Assembly: GCA_020002185.1 (NCBI GenBank)
Contig: CM034542.1
Span: 54,952,518 to 55,016,517, forward strand
Reading direction: 5' to 3'
Length of the DNA stretch: 64,000 nt
DNA from: Paraescarpia echinospica
Lineage: Eukaryota > Annelida > Polychaeta > Sabellida > Siboglinidae
In this document: positions 12,131 through 23,200 of the stretch, one piece after another
Layout: every line of letters begins with the position of its first letter
Position numbering within the stretch: the stretch's first letter is position 1
Notes under the pieces: model-generated
The model's database searches: none
What the model was told of the DNA's origin: nothing
The model's input: the letters and a program-made list of their open reading frames with translations, nothing else
Program-made: the position numbers and the translations under genes

Positions 12131-12998
12131 CCTGGACGTGAACATTTATGTATACGTGTCAATTAAATTACGTTTGGATGATGTGCACAGTCACAATCTC
12201 ATGAACCTTCACGTGTACGTTCCAACCAGCTACCAGAAATCAGAAATGCGTCTGAAATGTATTGCTGAAGAAAGATGTCCTATGCAAATGCGATTCAAGA
12301 AACCAAAGTGAGCAACACATGGGAAACTTATGGTTTGTTTATCTGGATGTAAGCAAGCGAATTCTTACACATTCTAGCCACGTATCTGACAAATTTGTTA
12401 AAGGCAACCATTTTGCTCATACTTTTTACAGTCAATCCTCACAACTACGCAGCTTATGAAGACGAGATGGGTTGAAAGTGAGATGACACGTACCTCGACT
12501 GGAAGCTGTGCAGGTAACCATACACGTCCTCCGAGTAGAGACACACCTGGTCTCCCACGCAGAGCGCCTCCCCTTCCATCAAGCTACGGGGGTCTCAACG
12601 ACTCAACTGTTTAAACATAAGTCTGCCAGCTTGCTTCTGTTTTTGATCTCCAGACTCAAGAGTCCGGCGTGATTCTGCGTAAAGCACCGAACAGTATTGC
12701 TAGCGTGTTGCGTGCGTACCACGACGTACCTCGCGACCGACTTTGCTCCGTCGACGAAGCGGAACCCTTGAAACACCCGTCTCCTGTGACTAAAATTCAC
12801 AGGAAAAGGTACATTCGCAGTGCATCATCAGCATTAAGTTGGGTCGGATTGAGACGCGAGAACATCTGAATGAAGTAACTGCTAACATGCGCGGCTATGA
12901 GCCTACGTCAACATTATGTGGTCTACTAATGTTGCTGAATAATAAACACCGCCCAAGTCTGTCTTGACGTGTCGTCGCCCATTCAGCTGCTGATTGAG
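12131..12998 (+). repeat. ~800 bp dispersed repeat, copy B
   Basis: This is the partner of 5921-6720. It begins exactly where LINE copy 1 ends and runs into the assembly gap at 13001. Confidence 0.6.
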
Positions 12999-13000
12999 CA

Positions 13001-14000
13001 NNNNNNNNNNNNNNNNNNNNNNNNNNNNNNNNNNNNNNNNNNNNNNNNNNNNNNNNNNNNNNNNNNNNNNNNNNNNNNNNNNNNNNNNNNNNNNNNNNNN
13101 NNNNNNNNNNNNNNNNNNNNNNNNNNNNNNNNNNNNNNNNNNNNNNNNNNNNNNNNNNNNNNNNNNNNNNNNNNNNNNNNNNNNNNNNNNNNNNNNNNNN
13201 NNNNNNNNNNNNNNNNNNNNNNNNNNNNNNNNNNNNNNNNNNNNNNNNNNNNNNNNNNNNNNNNNNNNNNNNNNNNNNNNNNNNNNNNNNNNNNNNNNNN
13301 NNNNNNNNNNNNNNNNNNNNNNNNNNNNNNNNNNNNNNNNNNNNNNNNNNNNNNNNNNNNNNNNNNNNNNNNNNNNNNNNNNNNNNNNNNNNNNNNNNNN
13401 NNNNNNNNNNNNNNNNNNNNNNNNNNNNNNNNNNNNNNNNNNNNNNNNNNNNNNNNNNNNNNNNNNNNNNNNNNNNNNNNNNNNNNNNNNNNNNNNNNNN
13501 NNNNNNNNNNNNNNNNNNNNNNNNNNNNNNNNNNNNNNNNNNNNNNNNNNNNNNNNNNNNNNNNNNNNNNNNNNNNNNNNNNNNNNNNNNNNNNNNNNNN
13601 NNNNNNNNNNNNNNNNNNNNNNNNNNNNNNNNNNNNNNNNNNNNNNNNNNNNNNNNNNNNNNNNNNNNNNNNNNNNNNNNNNNNNNNNNNNNNNNNNNNN
13701 NNNNNNNNNNNNNNNNNNNNNNNNNNNNNNNNNNNNNNNNNNNNNNNNNNNNNNNNNNNNNNNNNNNNNNNNNNNNNNNNNNNNNNNNNNNNNNNNNNNN
13801 NNNNNNNNNNNNNNNNNNNNNNNNNNNNNNNNNNNNNNNNNNNNNNNNNNNNNNNNNNNNNNNNNNNNNNNNNNNNNNNNNNNNNNNNNNNNNNNNNNNN
13901 NNNNNNNNNNNNNNNNNNNNNNNNNNNNNNNNNNNNNNNNNNNNNNNNNNNNNNNNNNNNNNNNNNNNNNNNNNNNNNNNNNNNNNNNNNNNNNNNNNNN
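13001..14000. other. Assembly gap (1000 N)
   Basis: This is a run of 1000 N, so its true length is probably unknown. Open frames spanning it are meaningless. Confidence 0.99.
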
Positions 14001-16990
14001 TGCATCTATTTAAACTAAATTCGCAGAGGGGACTCGCAGAGAAGCCTGAAACTGGAGGCATAGATAAAGACAGCAAAAATAATTCAGCAAAGAACAGTCT
14101 GGAAAAACTGTTCTGAAGCTGGATATAAATGTGTTTGTTTAAATGCAAGGAGTATAGTAAACAAAAGAAATGAACTAAACATTATGGTAGAAGATATTGA
14201 CCCTCACATAATAGGAATAACCGAATCATGGGCAACCACCGATATATCAGATGCCGAATTGGGACTGACAGGATATGTAATGTTTAGGAAAGATAGAATA
14301 GGAAGAAGGGGAGGTGGAGTTATTTTATATATTAAAGAATCTATCCAGGCTTATGAAATAAAATTAGAAAGAGAAGCAGATTGCGAAGAAGCTGTTTGGT
14401 GTAACATAGTTACAGGAAACTCAACGTTAACAGTTGGGTTAGTTTATCGAAGTCCAAACATAAGCATAGAAGAGAATGAAAAAATACAAAACGCTATAAG
14501 GGAAGTGAGCAAACGGGACTGTGTTATTATGGGGATTTTAACCATGGGCATATAAAATGGAAATCTCTACAGAGTATGGGTAGTGAGGACCACAAGTTTT
14601 TAGTTTTAGTACAAGATAGTTTCCTTTCTCAACATGTGCTAGAACCAACCAGGGGAGAGAATGTGTTAGACTTAGTTTTGTCCTCACAGAATGAATTAGT
14701 TGACAATGTTAAATTATGTGAGCCTCTGGGAAGTAGTGATCACAACCAGATACATTTTACCATTAAAGTAAAATCAGAAAGAAATAATAAAAAGCAGTTG
14801 AGGAGAAATTTCCACAAAGGAAGATATAAGGAAATGAGGAAATATTTAGCAAAGATAGACTGGAATAATACACTGAAGAATAAGACAGCAACAGAATGCT
14901 GGAATATCTTAAAGAATGAAATAGAGTGCATCAGATTTGTTCCTTCAAAAAACAAGGGAAACGGACCAGAAAGAAATACTTATCGAAAGAAGCCATTAGA
15001 AAAATTAAGTATAAACAAATGATGTGGAAGTCATATAGACGTACTGGAAATGACGAAGACTACAACATTTATAAAGAAGCACTAAACCAAGCTACAGCTG
15101 AAATTAGAAATTCAAAGAGAAGCTATGAACATAAATTAGCTTGTAATATAAAACATGACAGCAAGAGTTTTTATGCGTATGTTCGAAGCAAACAGAAAGT
15201 TCAGGATAAGGTCGGTCCTCTAGAAGATAGTGCTGGAAATATAATATCAGAAGGATTCTTAATGGCTGAAGACCTAAATGAGTATTTTAGTTCAGTGTTT
15301 ACCAGAGAAGACACTAGTTCACTGCCAGTACCAGAGGCTAAGTTCAAGGGGGCAGAATCAGACTATTTAAGACAGTTAATTGTAACCCCAGAAATGGTAG
15401 CTAAAGAAAATTAGGGCTATGAAGGAAAATAAATCACCTGGAGTGGATGGTATTCCACCCAAACTACTAGTAAAATTGTAGAACAAATTAGCATACCATT
15501 GCAACAGTTTTCAACTTGTCATTAGAAGAGGAGTGGTTCCTTTAGAATGGAAAGAAGCAAACATTATACCGTTATTCAAAAAAGGTTCGAGAAACAAGTC
15601 AAATAATTATAGACCAGTTAGTTTAACATCGGTGATTTGTAAATTACTAGAAAGACTAATTAAAGATCACATGGTGGATTTTCTTGTTAAACATAACTTG
15701 ATAAACCCATCTCAACATGGGTTTCTAAAAGCTAGGTCATGCTTAACAAATATGTTATGTTTTTTGGAAGATATCACTAAGTGGGTAGATGATGGATCAC
15801 CAGTAGATATCATCTACTTAGATTTTCAAAAAGCTTTCGACAAAGTGCCACATCAGAGATTACTGCTTAAACTAAAGGCCCATGGCATAGGAAATGGTAT
15901 AATTAACTGGATAGAAAAATGGCTGATTGACAGAAGACAACGGGTAGTTGTTGATGGGGAGGCTTCAAACTGGAAATCAGTTTTGAGTGGGGTTCCACAG
16001 GGATCAGTACTGGGACCTATATTATTCTTAATATATATAAACGATTTGGACGATGATATAGCTAGCAAAGTGTTGAAATTTGCAGATGATACAAAAGTGT
16101 TTAGAAGGATTGAAAGTGATGGTGATAGACAGCATTTACAAGATGATCTTGACAGGTTGATCAAATGGTCTGAAAAGTGGCAAATGTTGTTCAATTTTGG
16201 GAAATGTAAATGCCTCCACACAGGACATGGGAACGAATATGTAGAATATACAATGGGGGGAACTGTACTAAGTACTACTGTAAAAGAAAAAGACTTAGGG
16301 CTGACAATTAGTGCTGACATGAAGGTTTCAGAGCAGTGTGGAATTGCAGCTTCAAAGGGAAATCAAATCCTTGGATTGATTAGGCGAAATATAGCATATA
16401 AAGAAAAAGAACTAATAATACCGCTGTACAAAACAATAGTTAGGCCTCATTTAGAATATTGTATACAAGCGTGGAGGCCATACCGCAAGAAGGACATAGA
16501 TATGCTAGAAAGAGTACAGAGGAGAGCGACTAAAATGATACCAAAACTGAGGGATCTTAGTTATGAAAAACGCCTAAAAGAATGTGGTTTAACAACACTA
16601 GAGACCAGGAGATTGAGAGGAGATCAGATAGAAGTGTTTAAAATATTGAATGGTTATGAAAATATTGATAGAAATATGTTTTTTTCAGTTAAGAAAGATA
16701 GAAAGACTAGAGGACATGAAGTTACATTAGTAAAGGAGCAGTGTAGATTAGACGTGAGAAAGTTCTCATTTTCACAAAGGACGGTGAATGAATGGAACAG
16801 ATTATGTGATGATTGTGTGGGTGCTAGTAGTGTGAATATGTTTAAAAATAAAATCGACACATACCTCAGAAGGGCTGGATATATGTAGATAAAAGGGTTG
16901 GACTCTCGATAAGCCAAAGGGCTTCCTTGTCCACCTGCCATCTAGAGTTAATTCTCTGGATGGCAATCTTGTTAAATCTTGTTAAATCTT
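14001..16990 (+). mobile_element. CR1-like retrotransposon, copy 2
   Basis: The copy starts inside the N gap, so its ORF1 is unseen. The endonuclease runs over 14117-14800 with a frame break near 14540. A linker with another break near 15010-15410 follows. Then comes a long open RT frame at 15533-16888 and the 3' end with two tail units (gttaaatctt) to 16990. It is highly similar to copy 1 but in the opposite orientation. Confidence 0.92.
15533..16888 (+). CDS. Reverse transcriptase of CR1-like LINE copy 2 (N-terminally incomplete)
   Basis: This is a 451-codon uninterrupted frame covering the fingers, palm and thumb of a non-LTR reverse transcriptase. Visible blocks are FKKGSRNKSNNYRPVSLTS, HGFLKARSCLTN, YLDFQKAFDKVPH, SGVPQGSVLGPILF and KFADDTKV, holding the catalytic Asp residues. 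The C-terminal HLEYCIQAWRPYRKKD block ends in LRRAGYM. The enzyme would copy its own RNA at a nicked chromosomal site. The upstream endonuclease is out of frame, so it is not functional as it stands. This copy served as the reference for recognising the fragments at 23391 and 27691. Confidence 0.9.
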   Translation: MVPLEWKEANIIPLFKKGSRNKSNNYRPVSLTSVICKLLERLIKDHMVDFLVKHNLINPSQHGFLKARSCLTNMLCFLEDITKWVDDGSPVDIIYLDFQKAFDKVPHQRLLLKLKAHGIGNGIINWIEKWLIDRRQRVVVDGEASNWKSVLSGVPQGSVLGPILFLIYINDLDDDIASKVLKFADDTKVFRRIESDGDRQHLQDDLDRLIKWSEKWQMLFNFGKCKCLHTGHGNEYVEYTMGGTVLSTTVKEKDLGLTISADMKVSEQCGIAASKGNQILGLIRRNIAYKEKELIIPLYKTIVRPHLEYCIQAWRPYRKKDIDMLERVQRRATKMIPKLRDLSYEKRLKECGLTTLETRRLRGDQIEVFKILNGYENIDRNMFFSVKKDRKTRGHEVTLVKEQCRLDVRKFSFSQRTVNEWNRLCDDCVGASSVNMFKNKIDTYLRRAGYM

Positions 16991-19440
16991 TAGCTTATTG
17001 AAAGTCCAGCAATTTTCCAACTACGATAGCCTGCCCTCCCCAGATAGCTGTCAATTTTATTTTTGAACATATTCACACTGCTAGCATTAACACAATCATC
17101 AGATAATTTGTTTGTCTTTTATTGTCCTCTGAGAGAATGAGAATTTTCACACATCTAATCTACACTGTTCTTTGACTAATGCCGCATTGTGTCCTTTAAG
17201 TGCCTTCTTTAAGTTTGAAGAAACTATTTCTGTCAATATCTTCATAACCATTCAGTATTTTAAAAACTTCTGTTTGATCTTCTCTTAGTCTTCTAGTCTC
17301 TAAAGTTGTCAACCTGCATTCTAATAGGCTTCTTTCATAACTAAGATCTTTCATTTCAGGAATCAGCTTAGTTGCTCTTCGTTGTACTCTTTCTAGCTTA
17401 TCTATGGCCTTACGACACGGCCTCCATGCTTGTATGCAATATTCCAAATGAGGTCTAATTATTGCTTTGTACAGTGGTACAATCAGCCGTTTGTCCTTAC
17501 ATGTGATATTTCTTCTAATTAGAAATTAATTAACGTGTAGCCTCCTTTGAAAGGTGTCTTAACATGGATCGTTTCCCCTGCTTTTTCAGGAGAAAAAATC
17601 TTTCAATAATGCCCTCATCTTTCAAAATGGTCTAACGTGCTGTTGCTGTCTTGTTCTTCATTAATGTACCGGTAGTCCAATCTATGTGTGCTAATATGTT
17701 CTCATCTGTTTATATTTGCCTTTGTTGAAGTTTCTCCTCCGTTGCGTTTTACCAATATTCCCTGTTTGTACTTTTATATTAAAATGGATCTGGTTATGAT
17801 CACTAGATCCCAGAGGTTCATATACTTTCACATTATCAACTAATTCCTTCTGAGAAGAGAAAACTAAATCCAACACATTCGCAACTCTGGTTGGTTCCAA
17901 AACAGGTTGAGTAAGAAAACAGTATTACAAGCAGAAACTGTTGGTCATCACCTCCAACACTCTAGTGATTTCCACTGAATATATCCATGCTTAAAATCGC
18001 CCATTATAACACATTCCCCTTTATTTATCTCCTTTATAGCACTGTGCAGTTTTACATCCTCCTCTTGTCTTATGTTGGGACTACAATAAACTAGTCCTAT
18101 TGTTAATGTTGACTTTCTGGTAACTATGTTGCACCAAATAGCTTCCCCGTAATCTACTTCACTTTTCAGTCGTACTTCATATGCCTGTATATATATATAT
18201 ATATAGAATGACCCCACCTCCCCTTCTCTCTCATCTGTCCTTTCTAAACATGATATAACCTGATAGAGCTAGTTTAACATATACCATGTCTTCGTGTGCC
18301 CATGATTCTGTGATGCCTATTACATCTGGATCAATATCCATGCTTCTGGCATTTAAGCATACAAATCTAAGTTTTTATGGATATTTTGTGAACCTTTCCT
18401 TGTAGATTTGCTTGTATCATCTCTTTGAGGTGGCTCTACGTATCCCTCTGCGCATCTAGTTTAAATACTCAACTGTGCCTGTATCTTCACCTATGCACCT
18501 GATGAACTCACTCAGTAGAACTGCTGCTCCTTTTCCTGTCAGATGAAGCCCATCACTCATAAGCAGATCTTCCCTCCGACTCCTTCGTCCATCCACAACT
18601 TCTGTAACAGTGTGTTAATGGCCATTCTTTTTGTAGCCCTGTCCCTAGCCACCCATTTTTGGCAGTATATACACGATAACACGATTTATCCAACGCGTGC
18701 CTCTTTCAGTGTGCGGACCAGCGGACCAACAATGGCCGTCGTACCTTAATATTCCTTCTCAGCATTATGGTACCCATGTGCATAAGAATAATAATAGATT
18801 CCTCCATGACTACTCACAGTTTCCTCTCTTTCCCCTTAACTACTGCATCTGCATAACTCTCGCCTTCCTTCTGTTGCAGCTCCTCAACACCGACCTGTTT
18901 ACCTTTCTTTTGCTGAACCCTCTGTCTTCTTCCATCTGCTTTCTTCTCAGTCTTTTGTTTCACAGTCACAAACAGCCTCTGCAGTATCTACCTCTTGATC
19001 ACTTGTATCGCATTCGCTTCTCTCCTCATTCTCTACAGTCTGACCACATGGTGATCTGTCCCCACTGGCCCATTTATCTTTCCTTCTGCTGAGCACTTTC
19101 TTCCATCTCACTGTCTTCTTCTTCTCTTGTTCCTTCTGTTTCACAGTCTCACCAACTATCTCCCTGGCATCTCTCACCATACCACCTGTCTCTTTCAATT
19201 CCACTGTCATATCACCTGATTTCCCTTCCTCGTTTGTGTTTCCCATCAACACCTAACTATATCCTTTAAATCATCGACTTCCTTCTTTAGGTTTCTAACA
19301 TGAGCACAACCCCGACATTCAAAATCTATCAACTTAGCCTCAGGCCACATATTATTGACTCGGCCTCAGCCCAAGCTATTATAACGCATCTTGCACTATC
19401 TCAAAGTAGTTACATAACTGTTTGTAGGCAGGACTCACGT
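16991..19440 (-). mobile_element. Diverged CR1-like retrotransposon, copy 3, internally deleted
   Basis: Read on the minus strand, this copy has an ORF1 piece with a CRGCAHVRN motif and a long charged stretch (about 19320-18947). It continues with an esterase-like MSDGLHLTGKGAA block near 18540, endonuclease pieces (18217-17691, with MGDFKHG and SSDHNQIHF) and an RT C-terminus (17447-17170, with YCIQAWRPCRK). The palm region of the RT is missing near 17520. It is clearly more diverged than copies 1 and 2 and abuts copy 2 tail to tail at 16990. It preserves ORF1, which the other copies lack here. Confidence 0.8.
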
Positions 19441-19510
19441 ATCCTGGGCAAGACTTACGTATCCTGGTCGATGTCCATTGCCTGCATTTCAGATGAAACA
19501 ACATAAAGTC

Positions 19511-20135
19511 ATTGACATTCAGTACAGATGTTGTGGATACATGCCAAGTAAAAGAATTATTGCAATTGGAATTCAATACAGAAGTTGTGGATACATGCCA
19601 AGTAAAATAATGCAATTGGAATTCAATACAGAAGTTGTGGATACATGCCAAGTAAAATAATGCAATTGGAATTCAATACAGAAGTTGTGGGTTCATGCCA
19701 AGTAAAATAATGCAATTGGAATTCAATACAGAAGTTGTGGGTACATGCCAAGTAAAATAATGCAATTGGAATTCAATACAGAAGTTGTGGATACATGCCA
19801 AGTAAAATAATGCAATTGGAATTCAATACAGAAGTTGTGGATACATGCCAAGTAAAATAATGCAATTGGAATTCAATACAGAAGTTGTGGGTACATGCCA
19901 AGTAAAATAATGCAATTCGAATTCAATACAGAAGTTGTGGATACATGCCAAGTAAAATAATGCAATTGGATTTCAATGCAGAAGTTGTGGATACATGCCA
20001 TGTAAAATAATGCAATTGGAATTCAATGCAGAAGTTGTGGATACATGCCAGGTAAAATAATGCAATTGGAATTCAATACAGAAGTTGTGGATACATGTCA
20101 AGTAAAATAATGCAATTGGAATTCAATACAGAAGT
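19511..20135 (+). repeat. 50 bp minisatellite, ~12 copies
   Basis: The unit runs from 'gaagttgtggatacatgcc' through 'aagtaaaataatgcaattg' to 'gaattcaataca'. Copies differ by only a few bases. The array ends 85 bases before the first recognised channel exon. Confidence 0.93.
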
Positions 20136-20218
20136 TTTTGGTGGACAACAATTGAGGCATCATTGTAATTCAGTGTCAGACATCGAAACCGATGATTAAT
20201 TCCTGACCTTGTCACCAG

Positions 20219-23200
20219 AGTGTGCTGCGAGAAGAAGTGAAGGAGAAGTTCAAGTATGAGGTGGACCGGTCGTCGCCTAGCAACAAGCTGCGTGAACTGA
20301 TGGAGTGGACAAACGACATCACCCAGGACATCAACTACACCCGGCGGGTGCTCAAGAACTCCCTTGCACGCTTCTTTGTCAGATACTGGTCAGTGGCTTC
20401 AATACTGCACAGTCAGGCAGTGAAAGTATGACAGTACTTATATAGTCTTAATTCTAGTTGTTGATAGCCTTTCACAGTAGTATATAAAAACATGTAATAT
20501 ATTATGTAATAATATATTTTTATTTCTGTACTTTACTAATGTTGAATTATGATTAGTATTATAGCAGCCTTCTGTAAAAAAATTCAAGATTAAAAAAATT
20601 GCAGTTCCACCATAAATCCTTGTCAGTATGTTGCACTGATGACTTTTGGAATCCCTATTTACGATATCGTGCTTAATGATACTGTTTGTCACACATCTTT
20701 CTTCAAATTCTGGTGGACTTAGGCACAATAGAAGTTTAGTATTGTTATTACTAATTTCAGCTAAACAATCCTTTGTAAACAATTATTATTATCTTTGTTG
20801 ATCATCTTTACAGAAGCAACTTAAAAGCCAAATTTCTTGTACTTCAGTAAGTGATTTTTCCAGAATTTAGATCTTTGTCAATCAGCGTAATTGTTCAGCA
20901 GTTAAACAAGTGCATTAGTCGTTAGAGTTGTGCCACCAAATTGCTGTTTGTAAAGACAAGTTCTCTCACCAGGTGGCACTTCAACATGGGAATGATCTTC
21001 ATGAGCTTCGTATTCTTCCTGCTCATGCTGGCCACCTGGCGGCAGCCCGATGACATCACCAGGCAAGTGACATTGTTCACTCTCTCCCAGAGGGCAGCAG
21101 TCGTAACTCTAACACCGTGGGGCATTAAATCTATCTCCTCCAAGGTGCCAAGATCCACTCACCTCTCTGTAACACCACAAGATATATATATCAATGTGCT
21201 AACTTTGGGGCATTAAATCTATCTCCTCCAAGGTGCCAAGATCCACTCACCTCTCTCTAACACCACAAGATATATATATAAATGTGCTAACTTTGGGGCA
21301 TTAAATCTATCTCCTCCAAGGTGCCAAGATCCACTCACCTCTTTGTAACACCACAAGATATATATATCAATGTGCTAACTTTGGGGCATTAAATCTATCT
21401 CCTCCAAGGTGCCAACATCCACTCACCTCTCTCTAACACCACAAGATATATATATCAATGTGCTAACTTTGGGGCATTAAATCTATCTCCTCCAAGGTGC
21501 CAAGATCCACTCACCTCTTTGTAACACCACAAGATATATATATATATATCAATGTGCTAACTTTGGGGCATTAAATCTACTTCCTCCAAGGTGCCAACAT
21601 CCACTCACTTCTCGCTAACACCACAAGATATATATATATCAATGTGCTAACTTTGGGGCATTAAATCTATCTCCTCCAAGGTGCCAACATCCACTCATCT
21701 CTCTCTAACACCACAAGATATATATCAATGTGCTAATTTTGAGGCATTAAATCTATCTCCTCCAAGTGCCAAGATCCACTCACCTCTCTCTAACACCACA
21801 AGATATATATCAATGTGCTAACTTTGGGGCATTAAATATATCTCCTCCAAGGAGCCAAACTATCCAATCACCTCTCTCTAACACCACAAGATATATATAA
21901 ATGTGCTAACTTTGGGGCATTAAATATATCTCCTCCAAGGAGCCAAACTATCCAATCACCTCTCTCTAACACCACAAGATATATATAAATGTGCTAACTT
22001 TGGGGCATTAAATATATCTCCTCCAAGGAGCCAAACTATCCAATCACCTCTCTCTAACACCACAAGATATATATAAATGTGCTAACTTTGGGGCATTAAA
22101 TATATCTCCTCTAAGGTGCCAAGATCCACTCACCTCTTTGTAACACCACAAGATATATATATATATATATCAATGTGCTAACTTTGGGGCATTAAATCTA
22201 CTTCCTCCAAGGTGCCAACATCCACTCACTTCTCGCTAACACCACAAGATATATATATATCAATGTGCTAACTTTGGGGCATTAAATCTATCTCCTCCAA
22301 GGTGCCAACATCCACTCATCTCTCTCTAACACCACAAGATATATATCAATGTGCTAATTTTGAGGCATTAAATCTATCTCCTCCAAGTGCCAAGATCCAC
22401 TCACCTCTCTCTAACACCACAAGATATATATCAATGTGCTAACTTTGGGGCATTAAATATATCTCCTCCAAGGAGCCAAACTATCCAATCACCTCTCTCT
22501 AACACCACAAGATATATATAAATATGCTAACTTTGGGGCATTAAATATATCTCCTCCAAGGAGCCAAACTATCCAATCACCTCTCTCTAACACCACAAGA
22601 TATATATAAATGTGCTAACTTTGGGGCATTAAATATATCTCCTCCAAGGAGCCAAACTATCCAATCACCTCTCTCTAACACCACAAGATATATATAAATG
22701 TGCTAACTTTGGGGCATTAAATATATCTCCTCCAAGGAGCCAAACTATCCAATCACCTCTCTCTAACACCACAAGATATATATAAATGTGCTAACTTTGG
22801 GGCATTAAATATATCTCCTCCAAGGAGCCAAACTATCCAATCACCTCTCTCTAACACCACAAGATATATATAAATGTGCTAACTTTGGGGCATTAAATAT
22901 ATCTCCTCCAAGGAGCCAAACTATCCAATCACCTCTCTCTAACACCACAAGATATATATAAATGTGCTAACTTTGGGGCATTAAATATATCTCCTCCAAG
23001 GAGCCAAACTATCCAATCACCTCTCTCTAACACCACAAGATATATATAAATGTGCTAACTTTGGGGCATTAAATATATCTCCTCCAAGGAGCCAAACTAT
23101 CCAATCACCTCTCTTTAACACCACAAGATATATATAAATGTGCTAACTTTGGGGCATTAAATATATCTCCTCCAAGGAGCCAAACTATCCAATCACCTCT

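Larger units (their letters stand above)
8930..12145 (-). mobile_element. CR1-like non-LTR retrotransposon, copy 1 (inactive)
   Basis: Read on the minus strand, the order is the end of an ORF1 esterase-like region (12145-11909, with MRDGLHLSGKGAA), an apurinic-type endonuclease (11927-11157), reverse transcriptase (10904-9891), then the RT C-terminus (9934-9032), and a 3' end made of a 10 bp repeat (gttaaatctt). The RT shows YLDFQKAFDKVPH and KFADDT, the FADD form of the catalytic box. Two frame breaks inactivate it: one between endonuclease and RT (about 10905-11156) and one just after GVPQ near 9925. ORF1 esterase plus FADD-box RT fits the CR1 group. It is close to copy 2 at 14001-16990. 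Confidence 0.9.

Noticed and set aside
12895..14148. Large open frames across 13001-14000
   Set aside because: They consist almost wholly of N.
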